A DNA stretch of 64,000 nt from an uncultured Pelagibacteraceae bacterium. Its GTDB lineage: Bacteria; Pseudomonadota; Alphaproteobacteria; Pelagibacterales; Pelagibacteraceae. Made by a program: the position numbers and the translations under genes. Of the stretch, positions 10,938 through 21,434 are shown piece after piece. Every line of letters starts with the position of its first letter. The first letter of the stretch is position 1. The notes beneath the pieces are model-generated. The model was not told the origin of the DNA, made no database searches, and worked only from the letters and a program-made list of their open reading frames with translations. The stretch is taken from NCBI GenBank assembly GCA_902539745.1, contig CACBKA010000002.1, forward strand, positions 62,001 through 126,000. Reading direction: 5' to 3'.

Positions 10938-11129
10938 ATGGCTACTTACGAATGTTCAAAATGTGGAATGTCAGTGAACGCTACTTGTGGTAAATGCTCG
11001 TCTCCATTGGTAAATGATAATTTAAAACTTGATGATGGAAAACAAGTTCAGATTTCAAAATGTCCCAATGATCACGGAAAAATAAAGTCCCCATTGTGTT
11101 GTGGCCAGGATATGAGTTGTAGAGTTTAG
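10938..11129 (+). CDS. Small cysteine-rich protein, probable zinc ribbon
   Basis: This 63-residue protein has eight Cys, at 6, 9, 17, 20, 42, 54, 55 and 61. The first four form CxxC-x7-CxxC ([17 protein letters not shown]), a probable treble-clef or zinc-ribbon knuckle. A second possible metal site is built from C42, His46, C54/55 and C61. There is no signal peptide or membrane segment. The function is unknown; such mini-ribbons are often nucleic-acid or partner-protein binders. It follows the oxygenase-like gene by 17 bp, and its 3' end overlaps the convergent carB by 4 bp. The compact knuckle spacing makes a real protein likely despite the small size. Confidence 0.7.
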   Translation: MATYECSKCGMSVNATCGKCSSPLVNDNLKLDDGKQVQISKCPNDHGKIKSPLCCGQDMSCRV

Positions 11130-14100
11130 TTATCCTGTAAAGCTCTGACTTTAATTGGGTATTTTTTTAATGCTTCAATGGACTCCAAACATGCATTTGC
11201 TGCTGCAATTGTTGTGAAATAAGGAACCCTATTTACTAAACTTGTTCTTCTCAAACTAAATGAGTCAGCAATAGAGTCTTTTCCCTCAGTTGTATTTATA
11301 ACCAAAGAAATATTTTTTTCATTTAATCTTTCAACTATATGAGGTGATCCTTGGCTTACTTTATTTACTTTTTTACATCTTACTCCATTAGCGATTAAAT
11401 ATCTTGCAGTTCCAGAGGTAGCGAATAAAGAGAAACCAAACTTTACTAATTTTTTAGCATTATTTAATATTTTATCTTTATCTTTGTCTTTAACTGAAAT
11501 AAATGCATTTCCTTTAAGCGGAATACTATTATTGCTAGCTATTTGGCTTTTGGCAAAAGATAAGCCAAAATTATTGTCGAAGCCCATAGCTTCACCAGTT
11601 GATTTCATTTCAGGACCTAACAAAACATCAACTTCAGGAAATTTATTGAAAGGAAATACAGCTTCTTTAACCGCAAAAGTATTTTTATTTTTCTTCTTAA
11701 GATTAAATTTAGATAATTTTTCTCCCGCCATTACTCTTGAGGCAATCTTCGCAACCGAGAGTCCAGTTGCTTTTGATACAAATGGTACCGTTCTGCTTGC
11801 TCTTGGATTAACTTCAAGAACGTAAATTTCATTTGCTTTAACAGCAAACTGAATATTTATTAAACCAATTACTTTTAAAGCTTTTGCCAACCGCTCAGTT
11901 TGAATTTCAATTTTTTTTATAATTTCTTTATTTAAAGTATACGGAGGCAAAGAACATGCTGAGTCGCCCGAATGGATTCCTGCTTCTTCAATATGTTCCA
12001 TAATTCCAGCTACAAATACTGATTTACCATCACAAATGGCATCAACATCAACCTCAGTTGCATCATTTAGAAACCTATCAATCAAAACTGGATTTGATCC
12101 TGAAACCTTTACAGCTTCATCAATATATTTTTTAAGATCAGACTGAGAATAGATTATTTCCATTCCCCTCCCACCAAGGACGTAGGATGGTCTAATTACA
12201 ATTGGAAAACCAATTTTATTTGCTATTTTAAATGATTCTTTTTTATTTCTAGCAATCCCACTTTCTGCTTGTTTAAGATTTTCTTTAATAAGTATTTTCT
12301 TGAATCTCTCCCTATCTTCTGCGAGATCAATAGAGTCAAATTGAGTGCCTAAAATTGGAATTTTATTTTCATTTAAGGTTCTAGCTAACTTAATTGGAGT
12401 CTGTCCACCAAATTGAGCAATCACACCAAGTACTTTCCCTTTTTCCATTTCTTTATAAATTATATTTAAAATATGTTCTTCAATTAAAGGTTCAAAATAC
12501 AATCTATCACTTGTATCATAATCAGTAGAAACAGTTTCCGGGTTACAATTTATCATTATTGTTTCATATTTTTTTTCCTTTAATGCAAAGCTTGCCTGGC
12601 AACAACAATAATCAAACTCTATACCTTGACCAATTCTATTTGGCCCACCTCCCAAAATTATAATTTTCTCTTTTTTTGTTGGGTTTGATTCACAGTCGAC
12701 AAAATTACCTGATAATTTTTGATATGTTGAATACATGTAAGGTGTTTCTGATTTAAATTCTGCAGCACACGTATCAATTTTTTTAAATACTGGAAAAATT
12801 TTAAGTTTTCTTCTTTTCTTCTCGATCGATTTAACTGAATTTTTAGTTAATTCTGCAATTTTACTATCAGAAAATCCAATTGATTTTATAAAAGAAAATT
12901 CTTTAAAAGTTTTAGGAACTCCATTCCTTTTTAATTTTTTTTCTTCTTTAATTATGTCAGATATCTGTCCAAGAAACCAAGGATCTATATTTGTTAATTT
13001 GTAAATATTCTTAATATTAATATTTCTTCTAATTGCTTCTGCAACTATAATAAGTTTGTCAGGCAAATTTTGTCTCAGTTTTTTTCTTAATTCTTTATTT
13101 GTCACATTATTTAATGGGTCCAAACCTTTATAACCAATTTCTAGAGATACTAACCCTTTTTGCAAAGATTCTTTGAAATTTCTGCCAATTGCCATTGCCT
13201 CACCTACAGACTTCATTGATGTTCCAAGTTTAATTTTGGCAGACTTAAATTTCTCAAAAGTAAATCTTGGAATTTTAGTTACCACATAATCAATTGTTGG
13301 TTCAAAAGATGCAGGAGTTGATCCAGTAATTTCATTTTTAAGTTCGTCAAGGGTATAACCAATTGCAAGTTTAGCAGCGACTTTTGCAATTGGAAATCCT
13401 GTTGCTTTTGATGCTAACGCTGAAGATCTCGAAACTCTTGGGTTCATTTCAATTATAACCATTCTTCCGTCTTTAGGATTGATTGCAAACTGAACATTAG
13501 ATCCACCAGTCTCTACTCCAATCTTTCTCAAACATTCAATTGAGGCATTCCTCATTACTTGAAATTCTTTATCGGTTAATGTTAAGGCTGGTGCAACTGT
13601 TACTGAATCTCCAGTGTGGGTTCCCATCGGATCAACATTTTCAATTGAACAAATTATTATACAGTTATCTTTCTTATCCCTTACAACCTCCATCTCAAAT
13701 TCTTTCCACCCTTCTAATGACTCTTCCACAAGCACTTGATTTTGAGGCGACTCTGTTAATCCAGATTTAATTAAATTAAAAAATTCTTTTTTAGTTTTTG
13801 CAATTCCACCACCTGACCCACCTAAAGTGAATGAAGGTCTTATAATTGCAGGTAATCCAATTTTTTTGAAAACTTTTTTGGAGTTTTTAATTGAGTTAAG
13901 AATTTCAGACTTAGGCAAATCAAGTTTTATCTCTCTCATTGCTTTTCTGAAAAGCGCCCTATCTTCTGCCCTTGATATTGCTGAAGCTTTTGCTCCAATC
14001 AATTCTACTTTATTCTTTTTTAGTATTCCTTTTTTTTCCATTGAAATTGCAGTATTTAATGCTGTCTGCCCACCCATAGTTGGAAGAATTGCACATGGTT

Positions 14101-14344
14101 TTTCTTTTTTAATAATTTTTTCGACAATCTCAGGTGTAATTGGCTCTATATAAGTTTTATCAGCAACCTCTGGATCAGTCATAATTGTTGCAGGATTTGA
14201 ATTAATTAAAATTACTTTATAACCTTCGTCTTTAAGCGCTTTACATGCCTGAGTTCCTGAATAATCAAACTCGCAGGCTTGCCCAATCACAATTGGTCCA
14301 GCACCAATGACTAAAATTTTTTTAATATCTTTTCTTTTTCCCAT
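11126..14344 (-). CDS. carB: Carbamoyl-phosphate synthase large subunit
   Basis: CarB uses ammonia channelled from CarA, bicarbonate and two ATP to make carbamoyl phosphate for arginine and pyrimidine synthesis. The 1072-residue protein has the two homologous ATP-grasp halves: [24 protein letters not shown] at the N-terminus and [24 protein letters not shown] in the middle. Each half carries an ATP-binding loop ([26 protein letters not shown]) and a metal-binding segment ([44 protein letters not shown]). The C-terminal 140 or so residues ([17 protein letters not shown]) form the MGS-like allosteric domain. It overlaps the carA 3' end by 23 bp, so the subunits are coupled. The protein is complete and of normal length. 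Confidence 0.98.
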   Translation of the reverse strand: MGKRKDIKKILVIGAGPIVIGQACEFDYSGTQACKALKDEGYKVILINSNPATIMTDPEVADKTYIEPITPEIVEKIIKKEKPCAILPTMGGQTALNTAISMEKKGILKKNKVELIGAKASAISRAEDRALFRKAMREIKLDLPKSEILNSIKNSKKVFKKIGLPAIIRPSFTLGGSGGGIAKTKKEFFNLIKSGLTESPQNQVLVEESLEGWKEFEMEVVRDKKDNCIIICSIENVDPMGTHTGDSVTVAPALTLTDKEFQVMRNASIECLRKIGVETGGSNVQFAINPKDGRMVIIEMNPRVSRSSALASKATGFPIAKVAAKLAIGYTLDELKNEITGSTPASFEPTIDYVVTKIPRFTFEKFKSAKIKLGTSMKSVGEAMAIGRNFKESLQKGLVSLEIGYKGLDPLNNVTNKELRKKLRQNLPDKLIIVAEAIRRNINIKNIYKLTNIDPWFLGQISDIIKEEKKLKRNGVPKTFKEFSFIKSIGFSDSKIAELTKNSVKSIEKKRRKLKIFPVFKKIDTCAAEFKSETPYMYSTYQKLSGNFVDCESNPTKKEKIIILGGGPNRIGQGIEFDYCCCQASFALKEKKYETIMINCNPETVSTDYDTSDRLYFEPLIEEHILNIIYKEMEKGKVLGVIAQFGGQTPIKLARTLNENKIPILGTQFDSIDLAEDRERFKKILIKENLKQAESGIARNKKESFKIANKIGFPIVIRPSYVLGGRGMEIIYSQSDLKKYIDEAVKVSGSNPVLIDRFLNDATEVDVDAICDGKSVFVAGIMEHIEEAGIHSGDSACSLPPYTLNKEIIKKIEIQTERLAKALKVIGLINIQFAVKANEIYVLEVNPRASRTVPFVSKATGLSVAKIASRVMAGEKLSKFNLKKKNKNTFAVKEAVFPFNKFPEVDVLLGPEMKSTGEAMGFDNNFGLSFAKSQIASNNSIPLKGNAFISVKDKDKDKILNNAKKLVKFGFSLFATSGTARYLIANGVRCKKVNKVSQGSPHIVERLNEKNISLVINTTEGKDSIADSFSLRRTSLVNRVPYFTTIAAANACLESIEALKKYPIKVRALQDN

Positions 14345-15524
14345 TTTTATTTGATTTTATGTTATTTAAAAATTTTTCGAATAAATATTTACTATCTTGT
14401 GGTCCAGGATTAGCTTCTGGATGATACTGAACTGAAAATAGTTTTTTATCTTTTACCTCTATACCTTCAATAGACCCATCAAAAAGTGATTTGTGGGTGA
14501 CTTTTACATTTTTAGGAATTGATTTAGCATCAACTTCAAAACCATGATTTTGACTTGTAATTTCGACTTTATTTGTGGTTAGATCTTTAACAGGATGGTT
14601 CGCACCTCTGTGACCTAGTGACATTTTTTTAGTTTTTGCCCCTAAAGCTAATGATAAAATTTGATGGCCTAGGCAAATACCAAAAATAGGTATTTTATTT
14701 TCAATCAACTTTTTTACGATTGGTATTGCATACCTTCCAGTTGCCGCAGGGTCTCCTGGACCATTTGATAAAAAAACCCCATGAGGCTTAAGTTTCAAAA
14801 TCTTATCTGCTGGAAAGTTTGCTGGGACAACTGTTACACCGCAATTAATATCAGAAAAACATCTTAATTGATTTTTTTTCATTCCGTAATCAATTGCGAT
14901 AATTTGATATTTATTCTTTTTATTTTTTACGTAACCATTTTTTTTATCCCAAGATTTAAAAGATTTCCATTTATAAATGTTTTTACATGTAACTTTCTTG
15001 GCTAAGTCTAGGCCCAATAATCCATTCCACGATTTTGTAATTTTTAAAAGTTTTTTTAAATTATGATTTCCTTTTCTCAAAAATTGTATTGCTCCCTTAG
15101 GAGCACCTTTGTCTCTTATATAGTTCGTAATAACTCTAGTATCTAATCCTACAATTCCAATAATCTTTCTCTTTTTAAGCCATTTATCTAATTTTTTAAT
15201 TGATCTATAATTAGACGGATCAGTTATATTAGAATTAAGAATAACTCCTTTTGTCCAAGTTTTATCAGCCTCGTTATCTTCAATATTTGTTCCTACATTT
15301 CCAATGTGGGGAAACGTAAAATTTATAATTTGATCGGAATAAGATGGATCTGTAATTATTTCTTGATAACCAGTTATAGACGTATTGAAACAAACCTCAC
15401 CAACTGCAGTTCCTTCGTAACCAATACCGGTTCCAAAAAATTTGGTGCCATCTTCAAAAACTAAAATACCTGTTGAAAAATTTTGTGATTTATTTTTTTT
15501 GTTTCTGACCTGTCTCAAATACAA
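14322..15524 (-). CDS. carA: Carbamoyl-phosphate synthase small subunit (TTG start)
   Basis: CarA hydrolyses glutamine and passes ammonia to CarB. The N-terminal CarA-specific domain begins at [21 protein letters not shown]. The C-terminal class I glutamine amidotransferase has the nucleophile Cys in [15 protein letters not shown] (near 283) and the His/Glu pair in [13 protein letters not shown] (near 368). There is no ATG between the upstream stop and the conserved domain. The frame opens with TTG at 15524, with a second TTG two codons on, so initiation is probably at TTG. An ATG at 15529 is out of frame and hits a stop at once. The 124-bp gap to the divergent yqeY gene must hold both promoters. 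Confidence 0.96.
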   Translation of the reverse strand: MYLRQVRNKKNKSQNFSTGILVFEDGTKFFGTGIGYEGTAVGEVCFNTSITGYQEIITDPSYSDQIINFTFPHIGNVGTNIEDNEADKTWTKGVILNSNITDPSNYRSIKKLDKWLKKRKIIGIVGLDTRVITNYIRDKGAPKGAIQFLRKGNHNLKKLLKITKSWNGLLGLDLAKKVTCKNIYKWKSFKSWDKKNGYVKNKKNKYQIIAIDYGMKKNQLRCFSDINCGVTVVPANFPADKILKLKPHGVFLSNGPGDPAATGRYAIPIVKKLIENKIPIFGICLGHQILSLALGAKTKKMSLGHRGANHPVKDLTTNKVEITSQNHGFEVDAKSIPKNVKVTHKSLFDGSIEGIEVKDKKLFSVQYHPEANPGPQDSKYLFEKFLNNIKSNKNGKKKRY

Positions 15525-15648
15525 CTCATGAGTTAAAGTAAATCCTTTTAATTAGGGTTTTGGGCTTTATATGAAAAAGGTTCACAGCCGTCAACCCCAT
15601 TCTTTTTTCTTTTGAAAAAAAATGTGATTAAAGTAAGTTTAAACTTAT

Positions 15649-16104
15649 ATGTCCCTTCAAAGCAAAATAGAAACTAAGCTGAGTGAAGCCTTAAAAGCTC
15701 AAGACAAAAAAACATATTCCACCTTAAGATTGATTATCGCAGCTATAAAAGACACCATAATTGCAAAAAAAATTAAGGATAAAAACGTTTTACCCGATAA
15801 CGATTTAATAGCACTTTTGAAAAAGATGGTGAAACAAAGAAATGATTCTTGTGAAGCCTACAAAAAAGCAGGAAGAAAAGAGCTTCTAGAAAATGAATTA
15901 TCAGAGATATCAATCATAAATGAATTTTTGCCTAAACAATTGGGTGACGAAGAAACAAAAAAGCTGTGTATAGAAAAAATTAAGCAGGTAGGTGCTTCCT
16001 CTATTAAAGATATGGGCAAGGTAATAGGGGCCTTAAAAAAGGAACATGCAGATGTCATGGATTTCTCAAAAGTCAGTCAAATAATAAAAGAAAATTTAAA
16101 ATAA
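15649..16104 (+). CDS. GatB/YqeY family protein
   Basis: This is a 151-residue protein of the YqeY family, related to the C-terminal tRNA-binding domain of GatB. It has MSLQSKIETKLSEALKAQDKKTYSTLRLIIAAIKD at the N-terminus, QRNDSCEAYKKAGRKELLENELSEISIINEFLPKQL in the middle and the VGASSIKDMGKVIGALKKEH block. YqeY commonly sits upstream of dnaG-rpoD, as here; it ends 1 bp before dnaG. A role in tRNA-dependent amidation or tRNA binding is often proposed from the GatB similarity but is not shown by the sequence. Expression is presumably coupled to primase and sigma-70. Confidence 0.9.
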   Translation: MSLQSKIETKLSEALKAQDKKTYSTLRLIIAAIKDTIIAKKIKDKNVLPDNDLIALLKKMVKQRNDSCEAYKKAGRKELLENELSEISIINEFLPKQLGDEETKKLCIEKIKQVGASSIKDMGKVIGALKKEHADVMDFSKVSQIIKENLK

Positions 16105-16105
16105 A

Positions 16106-17869
16106 ATGAAATATCCAAAAAATTACTTAGATGAAATAAAGTTAAGACTAAAAGTTTCACAAGTTGTTGGTAAAACTGTCAAATTAAATAGAAGGGGGAA
16201 AGAGTTTGTCGGCCTTTCTCCTTTTACATCTGAAAAAACACCGTCGTTTACTGTTAGTGATGAAAAAGGATTTTATCACTGCTTTAGCTCTGGTGAACAT
16301 GGCAACATATTTGATTTTTTAATGAAAACCCAATCATTAAAATTTGGAGAAGCGGTAAGACAACTTGCATCTCAAGCTGGAATGCAACCATACAGATTCT
16401 CAAAATTCGATGAGGAAAAAGAGAAAACATACCAAAATTATAAAAATATCTTTAAAGATTTTACCAACCACCATCATAAACTTCTTTTAGAAAATTTTGA
16501 TTTCTCAATGGACTATTTGAATAAGCGTGGAATAGGCAAAGAAACTATTCTTGAATTTCAGATTGGGTATGTTCCGAGTAACTCAGATTACTATTCGAAT
16601 TTGATTAAAAATTATTCAGAAAAAGATATTTCAGAAACTGGATTATTCTACAATAATGAAAAATTTAAAAAATATATAAATAGATTTCACTCAAGAATTA
16701 TATTTCCTATTAAAAACATAGTCGGCGACATAGTGGCTTTTGGAGGAAGAATTATTAAAGATAAAAAAATTGCGAAGTATATTAATTCACCCGAAACAGA
16801 ATTTTATAAAAAAGGTAAACATATTTTTAATTTAGATAAGGCAAAATCATTTCCCAACAAAAATTCAGAAGTGATAGTGGTAGAAGGTTATATGGATGTT
16901 ATAAGTGTTTATTCTGCTGGAATAAAAAATGTTGTTTCAAACTCAGGGACTGCACTCACAGAAAATCAAATTAATTTAATTTGGAAGTTTTTTTCAAATC
17001 CAATTTTGTGTTTAGACGGAGATGTGAGTGGTCAAAGAGCAGCTTTACGTATTGCAGAAAGTCTTCTACCCCACATAAAGGAGAGTAATAAAATTGGATT
17101 TGTTACACTATCAAAAGGAGTTGATCCTGATGATTTCATAAAAGAAAAAGGAAAAAAAGCCTTTGTAGAATTTTTAACAAATAAATTATCAATTGAGGAA
17201 TTTATTTGGAAAAATTATTTAAATAATCTGGATAGATCTGATCCTTTTGCTTCGACTAAATTTGAAAAAAAATTTAGAAATCTTTGTGGGACCATTAAAG
17301 ACAAAACTTTAAGAAAATATATTCTTGAAAATTATCTTGAAAAAATTAAAAATTTAACACCTTTACAAAAAGGCAAAGACAAAATAATTAATAATTACAG
17401 AATTTTAAGTGAGACAAAAAAAATTTCTGTTGCAAAAGATCATCTTTCTAAAGAAGAAATTAAAGAATATTCAATTTTGTACATAATGTTTAATTACCCA
17501 AACATTATTTCACCTAGAGCAGAGCTTTTTGATGATATTCAATTTTCGAGTAGTCAACTAAATAAGTTAAAGTCAGAACTTTTAGGGATTATATCTAAAG
17601 ATAAATTTGAAAAAAAAAATTTAGATGAATTAGCAAAAAGATATTTAAATTTGATAAACGACATTAACCAAAACTCTGTAATTAAAAATATTTTTTTAAA
17701 AAAAGATGAAGAAAAACAAGTTGAGTTGTTAAATGAAATTCTTAAAGAACTTAATGATATTAAATTTTCTAAAAAAATCGAGAATCTAGAAAATAAACTC
17801 ATAGAGAAATTTGATGAAAAATCATACTCTGACTTAATAAAGCTTAAAAGTAGGATAAATAAAGAGTAA
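16106..17869 (+). CDS. dnaG: DNA primase DnaG with degenerate zinc site
   Basis: DnaG makes RNA primers for replication. The 587-residue protein has the N-terminal CHC2-type domain, the catalytic core with TOPRIM motifs (VVEGYMDVISVYSAG near 260; LCLDGDVSGQRAA near 303) and a C-terminal helicase-interaction region. The zinc-binding motif is degraded. Where the family has C-P-F-H and C-F-G-C, this protein has S38-P-F-T41 and C59-F-S-S62, so only one of four ligands remains. The surrounding EKTPSFTVSDEKGFYHCF is intact, so the fold is probably kept without Zn. It is flanked by yqeY (1 bp) and rpoD (59 bp). Confidence 0.96.
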   Translation: MKYPKNYLDEIKLRLKVSQVVGKTVKLNRRGKEFVGLSPFTSEKTPSFTVSDEKGFYHCFSSGEHGNIFDFLMKTQSLKFGEAVRQLASQAGMQPYRFSKFDEEKEKTYQNYKNIFKDFTNHHHKLLLENFDFSMDYLNKRGIGKETILEFQIGYVPSNSDYYSNLIKNYSEKDISETGLFYNNEKFKKYINRFHSRIIFPIKNIVGDIVAFGGRIIKDKKIAKYINSPETEFYKKGKHIFNLDKAKSFPNKNSEVIVVEGYMDVISVYSAGIKNVVSNSGTALTENQINLIWKFFSNPILCLDGDVSGQRAALRIAESLLPHIKESNKIGFVTLSKGVDPDDFIKEKGKKAFVEFLTNKLSIEEFIWKNYLNNLDRSDPFASTKFEKKFRNLCGTIKDKTLRKYILENYLEKIKNLTPLQKGKDKIINNYRILSETKKISVAKDHLSKEEIKEYSILYIMFNYPNIISPRAELFDDIQFSSSQLNKLKSELLGIISKDKFEKKNLDELAKRYLNLINDINQNSVIKNIFLKKDEEKQVELLNEILKELNDIKFSKKIENLENKLIEKFDEKSYSDLIKLKSRINKE

Positions 17870-17913
17870 ATTAAGTATAGATTTTTAATAATTTGTCTCT
17901 ATATATACTTAAT
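17870..17913. promoter_or_regulatory. Perfect 10-bp inverted repeat between dnaG and rpoD
   Basis: ATTAAGTATA (17870-17879) is followed 24 bp later by its exact reverse complement TATACTTAAT (17904-17913). The repeat fills most of the 59-bp gap, 15 bp before the rpoD start. It could be a stem-loop limiting or processing the dnaG-rpoD message, or an operator over an internal rpoD promoter. Neither a T-tract nor a clear -35/-10 pair decides between these. AT-rich palindromes can arise by chance in this genome. Confidence 0.4.
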
Positions 17914-17928
17914 CGATAATCTGACTGT

Positions 17929-19818
17929 ATGAAAACCAAACTAATAACTAAGTCATTTGAACGTCTTTTAGACAAAGGTGTTCATAGAGGTTTTATTACC
18001 TATGAAGAACTGGGAAAATCACTAGGTAAAAGAAATAGCTCACATGAAAATTTAGAAAAAGCTTTAATTATTCTTTTTGATAAAAAAGTTACATTAGTTT
18101 CAAAAAAGTCTGAATTTCAATCACTGAAGAAAAAAGAGGTAAACCAAGTTGACTCTGAAAAATCCTCAGAAAAAAGTGATGATCCTATTAGAATGTACTT
18201 AAGAGAAATGGGTGGGGTCGAACTTCTATCCCGTGATGGAGAAATAGCAATAGCAAAAAGAATTGAGGCAGGAAAAAATGTTATGATCAATGCTCTTACC
18301 CAGAGTCCTTTGATCTCAAAAAAAATCTTTGAGTGGAAAGACCAGCTTGAAAAAAATGAACTTTTAGTTAGAGACATAATAGATATAGATTCTACCTATG
18401 AAGATTTTGAGAATGATAATTCAGAGGATGGTAATTTAAAGAAAGTCACAAAAGAAAAATTAAAAAATAACAATAATACAAAAGAAAAAAAAGATGAGTC
18501 AAAAGATAAAAATGATGAGAAAACAGAGGAATACGTTGATCAAAATGATGAATTTAACGTTTCTCTTGCAGCAATGGAGGAGGAGATAAAACCTAAAGTA
18601 ATATCTCTTATTCAAAACCTTTCAAAAAATTACGCTAAACTTAAAAAATATCAAATAGAAAAACTTAATTGTATTCTTAACTCCCAAGAGCTTTCAGTCT
18701 CTAAAAATAAAAATCTTAAGAAAATACAGGGGATCCTTGTTGAAGATTTTGAAAGCTTACAATTAAGCCCTTCTGTTGTTGAAGAATTAGTTCAGGCTCA
18801 TTATAAAGAGAACAAAAAAATATTGTCATTAGAAGGCGTCTTACTCAGACTTGCAAATGAAAATAAAATTTCAAGAGAAGAATTTATTAAATATTATGTA
18901 GGAAATGAAATTAATTCAAAATTTGAAACATTTTTAAAAGAGAATAAAACATGGAAAAATTTTTTTAAAAAACATAAAAAAGAATTTCATGAAATAAGAG
19001 ATAGACTTGTTGAATTTAGTAAAAAAATAGAACTGCCAGTTGGCGAATTTAAAACATTAGTAAAAAGAATACAAAAGGGAGAAAGAGAGTCTCGAATTGC
19101 AAAAAAGGAGATGGTTGAAGCAAATTTGAGGCTAGTAATTTCTATTGCAAAAAAATACACAAACCGTGGTCTTCAGTTCTTAGACCTTATTCAGGAGGGA
19201 AACATTGGATTAATGAAGGCAGTTGATAAGTTTGAATACAGACGTGGATACAAATTCTCTACCTATGCCACTTGGTGGATAAGACAAGCAATTACTAGAT
19301 CGATTGCAGATCAAGCAAGAACAATTAGGATTCCAGTTCACATGATTGAAACAATTAACAAGATTGTGAGAACACAAAGACAAATATTAAGTGAGTTCGG
19401 TAGAGAGGCGACACCAGAAGAACTTGCAAAAAAACTGGCGATGCCATTGGAAAAAGTGAGAAAAGTTTTAAAAATTTCTAAAGAACCTGTATCTCTTGAA
19501 ACACCAGTAGGTGACGAAGAAGATAGTAGCTTAGGAGATTTTATAGAGGATAAAAACGCTTTGCAACCTTTAGATACTGCTATCAGATCTAATCTCAGTG
19601 AGTCCACAACAAAAATTTTAGCTTCCCTCACACCTAGAGAGGAGAGAGTTCTTAGAATGAGGTTTGGAATTGGAATGAACACCGACCATACTTTAGAGGA
19701 AGTTGGATTGCAGTTTAATGTTACAAGAGAAAGAATAAGACAAATAGAGGCAAAAGCTTTGAGAAAGCTTAAACATCCAAGTAGATCAAAACAATTGAAA
19801 AGCTTTTTAGAGAAGTAG
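17929..19818 (+). CDS. rpoD: RNA polymerase primary sigma factor RpoD (sigma-70)
   Basis: This is a 629-residue housekeeping sigma factor. Region 1.1 is at the N-terminus ([13 protein letters not shown]), region 1.2 is [30 protein letters not shown] (about 84-114), and a charged Lys/Glu-rich non-conserved stretch follows. Regions 2.1-2.4 include [57 protein letters not shown]. Region 3 is [14 protein letters not shown], and region 4 carries the -35 recognition helix ([26 protein letters not shown]). In a small genome it probably directs most transcription. It is third after yqeY and dnaG. Confidence 0.98.
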   Translation: MKTKLITKSFERLLDKGVHRGFITYEELGKSLGKRNSSHENLEKALIILFDKKVTLVSKKSEFQSLKKKEVNQVDSEKSSEKSDDPIRMYLREMGGVELLSRDGEIAIAKRIEAGKNVMINALTQSPLISKKIFEWKDQLEKNELLVRDIIDIDSTYEDFENDNSEDGNLKKVTKEKLKNNNNTKEKKDESKDKNDEKTEEYVDQNDEFNVSLAAMEEEIKPKVISLIQNLSKNYAKLKKYQIEKLNCILNSQELSVSKNKNLKKIQGILVEDFESLQLSPSVVEELVQAHYKENKKILSLEGVLLRLANENKISREEFIKYYVGNEINSKFETFLKENKTWKNFFKKHKKEFHEIRDRLVEFSKKIELPVGEFKTLVKRIQKGERESRIAKKEMVEANLRLVISIAKKYTNRGLQFLDLIQEGNIGLMKAVDKFEYRRGYKFSTYATWWIRQAITRSIADQARTIRIPVHMIETINKIVRTQRQILSEFGREATPEELAKKLAMPLEKVRKVLKISKEPVSLETPVGDEEDSSLGDFIEDKNALQPLDTAIRSNLSESTTKILASLTPREERVLRMRFGIGMNTDHTLEEVGLQFNVTRERIRQIEAKALRKLKHPSRSKQLKSFLEK

Positions 19819-19835
19819 GTCTCTAAAATTAAATC

Positions 19836-21425
19836 ATGATTAAAGCCTTGTTAACAAAGTATAAAACATCATTATATTTTTTTTTTTTAATTTTAATTTC
19901 TTTTTCGATAAATCAATATTATGCATTTATAGGTGTATTACCTATAGATACCTTTTCAACCTTTAATTCTGGTTACGACCTTTTGAATGGTTCAATCCCA
20001 TTTAAAGATTATTGGATAATTAAGGGCCCTATTCTAGATATAGTTCAAGCAATTTTTTTTAAATTCTTCGGTGTTTCTTGGTTCAGTTATGCTGCTCACT
20101 CTTCAACATTTAATTCAATATTTGCTTTAGGAACATTTTTTACATTAAGAAAATTCAAATTAGACTTAAAATACGCATTTATTTATTCAGCTTTGGCATC
20201 TGTTTTAATGTATCCAACTTACGGAACACCTTTTACTGATCACCATGTATCAATTTTTTCAATGTTATCTATATATTCTTTATGTTTAGCAATTAAAACA
20301 AAAAAAAATATTTATTGGTTTTTAATTCCTATTCTTTTATTTATTGGTTTTTTCTCTAAACAAACCCCAATAGGATATTTTGGGATATTAATTGGGGCAA
20401 TATCGATTATTTATTTTATATTAAATTTTAATATAAAAAATTTGATTTATGTTGCGATTGGATCTGTATTAATAATTTCAGTTTTTTTTATACTAATTTT
20501 TTCTTATCAAATATCTATTGAGGATATACTTATACAACACTTTCTATTTCCAATATCTTTAGGTGAGACACGTTTAGAATGGTTATTACCTTTTGAATTC
20601 CAAAGGTTTGTTTTTCGACATAAACTTATTTATATTGCACTATCAATTCCTATATTTTTATTTTTTAAAAATATAATCAAAAATTTTAAAACAATATTCA
20701 GTCATGATAATTTAATCTTTGTATTACTTATTGGGACATTATTAATTTTTGTAAGCCACCAACTGATGACAATAAATGGAATGTTTATCTTCTTTTTAAT
20801 ACCTGTATTTTGTGGATTTTCACATATATATTCAAATTCTTTTAAAAATAAAAAAAAATTTATAAATTTTTTTTTAGTTTTAAGTTTGGTTTCTACAATT
20901 TATTACAATCAAAAATATATAAGCAAAAGAGATACTTTAATTTTGAGAGATGCTGACTTAAATAAGTCAGTTGATGCTTCAGTTTTAAGTAATAAACTTA
21001 AAAATTTAAGATGGTTAACTCATCACTACCCTGAAAACCCCAACCAAGAAATTAAAAACTTAAAAGAAAGTATAGATATTATTAAAAATGATAGTCGTAA
21101 GAAAATGATAGTAACAGATTATCAGTTTATTTCAGTTGAATTATCAATTAACGATAATTCAGCTGCAAGAGTGTGGTGGAGACATCATATTTACCCTGAT
21201 GTAAATGAAAAATACTTTCAATATTGGAAAAGATTTCTCATAAAAAAAATTATTCGCGAAAATATAGAAATAATTTATACTATTCATCCACTTGAAGGTG
21301 AAAAAGATATTTTCGAAGGTTTAATAAGCACAGATTGTTATTTAAAAAAAAACCTGAATGAAATTTTAGTTTTGCAAACACTTAAAAAATGTAAAGATTT
21401 TGAATTATTTGTGAATTTAAAATAA
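19836..21425 (+). CDS. Polytopic membrane glycosyltransferase-like protein (GT39/ArnT-like)
   Basis: This 529-residue protein has about 10 predicted membrane segments and a C-terminal soluble region of about 140 residues. After the first membrane segment comes LPIDTFSTFNSGYDLLNGSIPFKDYWIIKGPI, an acidic periplasmic loop like that of polyprenyl-phosphate-sugar-dependent glycosyltransferases (GT39/ArnT/AglB superfamily). It probably transfers a sugar from a lipid carrier on the periplasmic face, for LPS or other glycans. Donor and acceptor are not identifiable. It lies 17 bp after rpoD and is followed by a methyltransferase and a GT2, forming a three-gene surface-glycan set. The assignment rests on topology and the first loop only. 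Confidence 0.6.
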   Translation: MIKALLTKYKTSLYFFFLILISFSINQYYAFIGVLPIDTFSTFNSGYDLLNGSIPFKDYWIIKGPILDIVQAIFFKFFGVSWFSYAAHSSTFNSIFALGTFFTLRKFKLDLKYAFIYSALASVLMYPTYGTPFTDHHVSIFSMLSIYSLCLAIKTKKNIYWFLIPILLFIGFFSKQTPIGYFGILIGAISIIYFILNFNIKNLIYVAIGSVLIISVFFILIFSYQISIEDILIQHFLFPISLGETRLEWLLPFEFQRFVFRHKLIYIALSIPIFLFFKNIIKNFKTIFSHDNLIFVLLIGTLLIFVSHQLMTINGMFIFFLIPVFCGFSHIYSNSFKNKKKFINFFLVLSLVSTIYYNQKYISKRDTLILRDADLNKSVDASVLSNKLKNLRWLTHHYPENPNQEIKNLKESIDIIKNDSRKKMIVTDYQFISVELSINDNSAARVWWRHHIYPDVNEKYFQYWKRFLIKKIIRENIEIIYTIHPLEGEKDIFEGLISTDCYLKKNLNEILVLQTLKKCKDFELFVNLK

Positions 21426-21434
21426 TTATATAAA

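Noticed and set aside
15597..15627. T-rich/A-rich hairpin in the carA-yqeY gap
   Set aside because: The stem consists almost only of T and A runs, which are frequent in this genome. It cannot be called a riboswitch or terminator.
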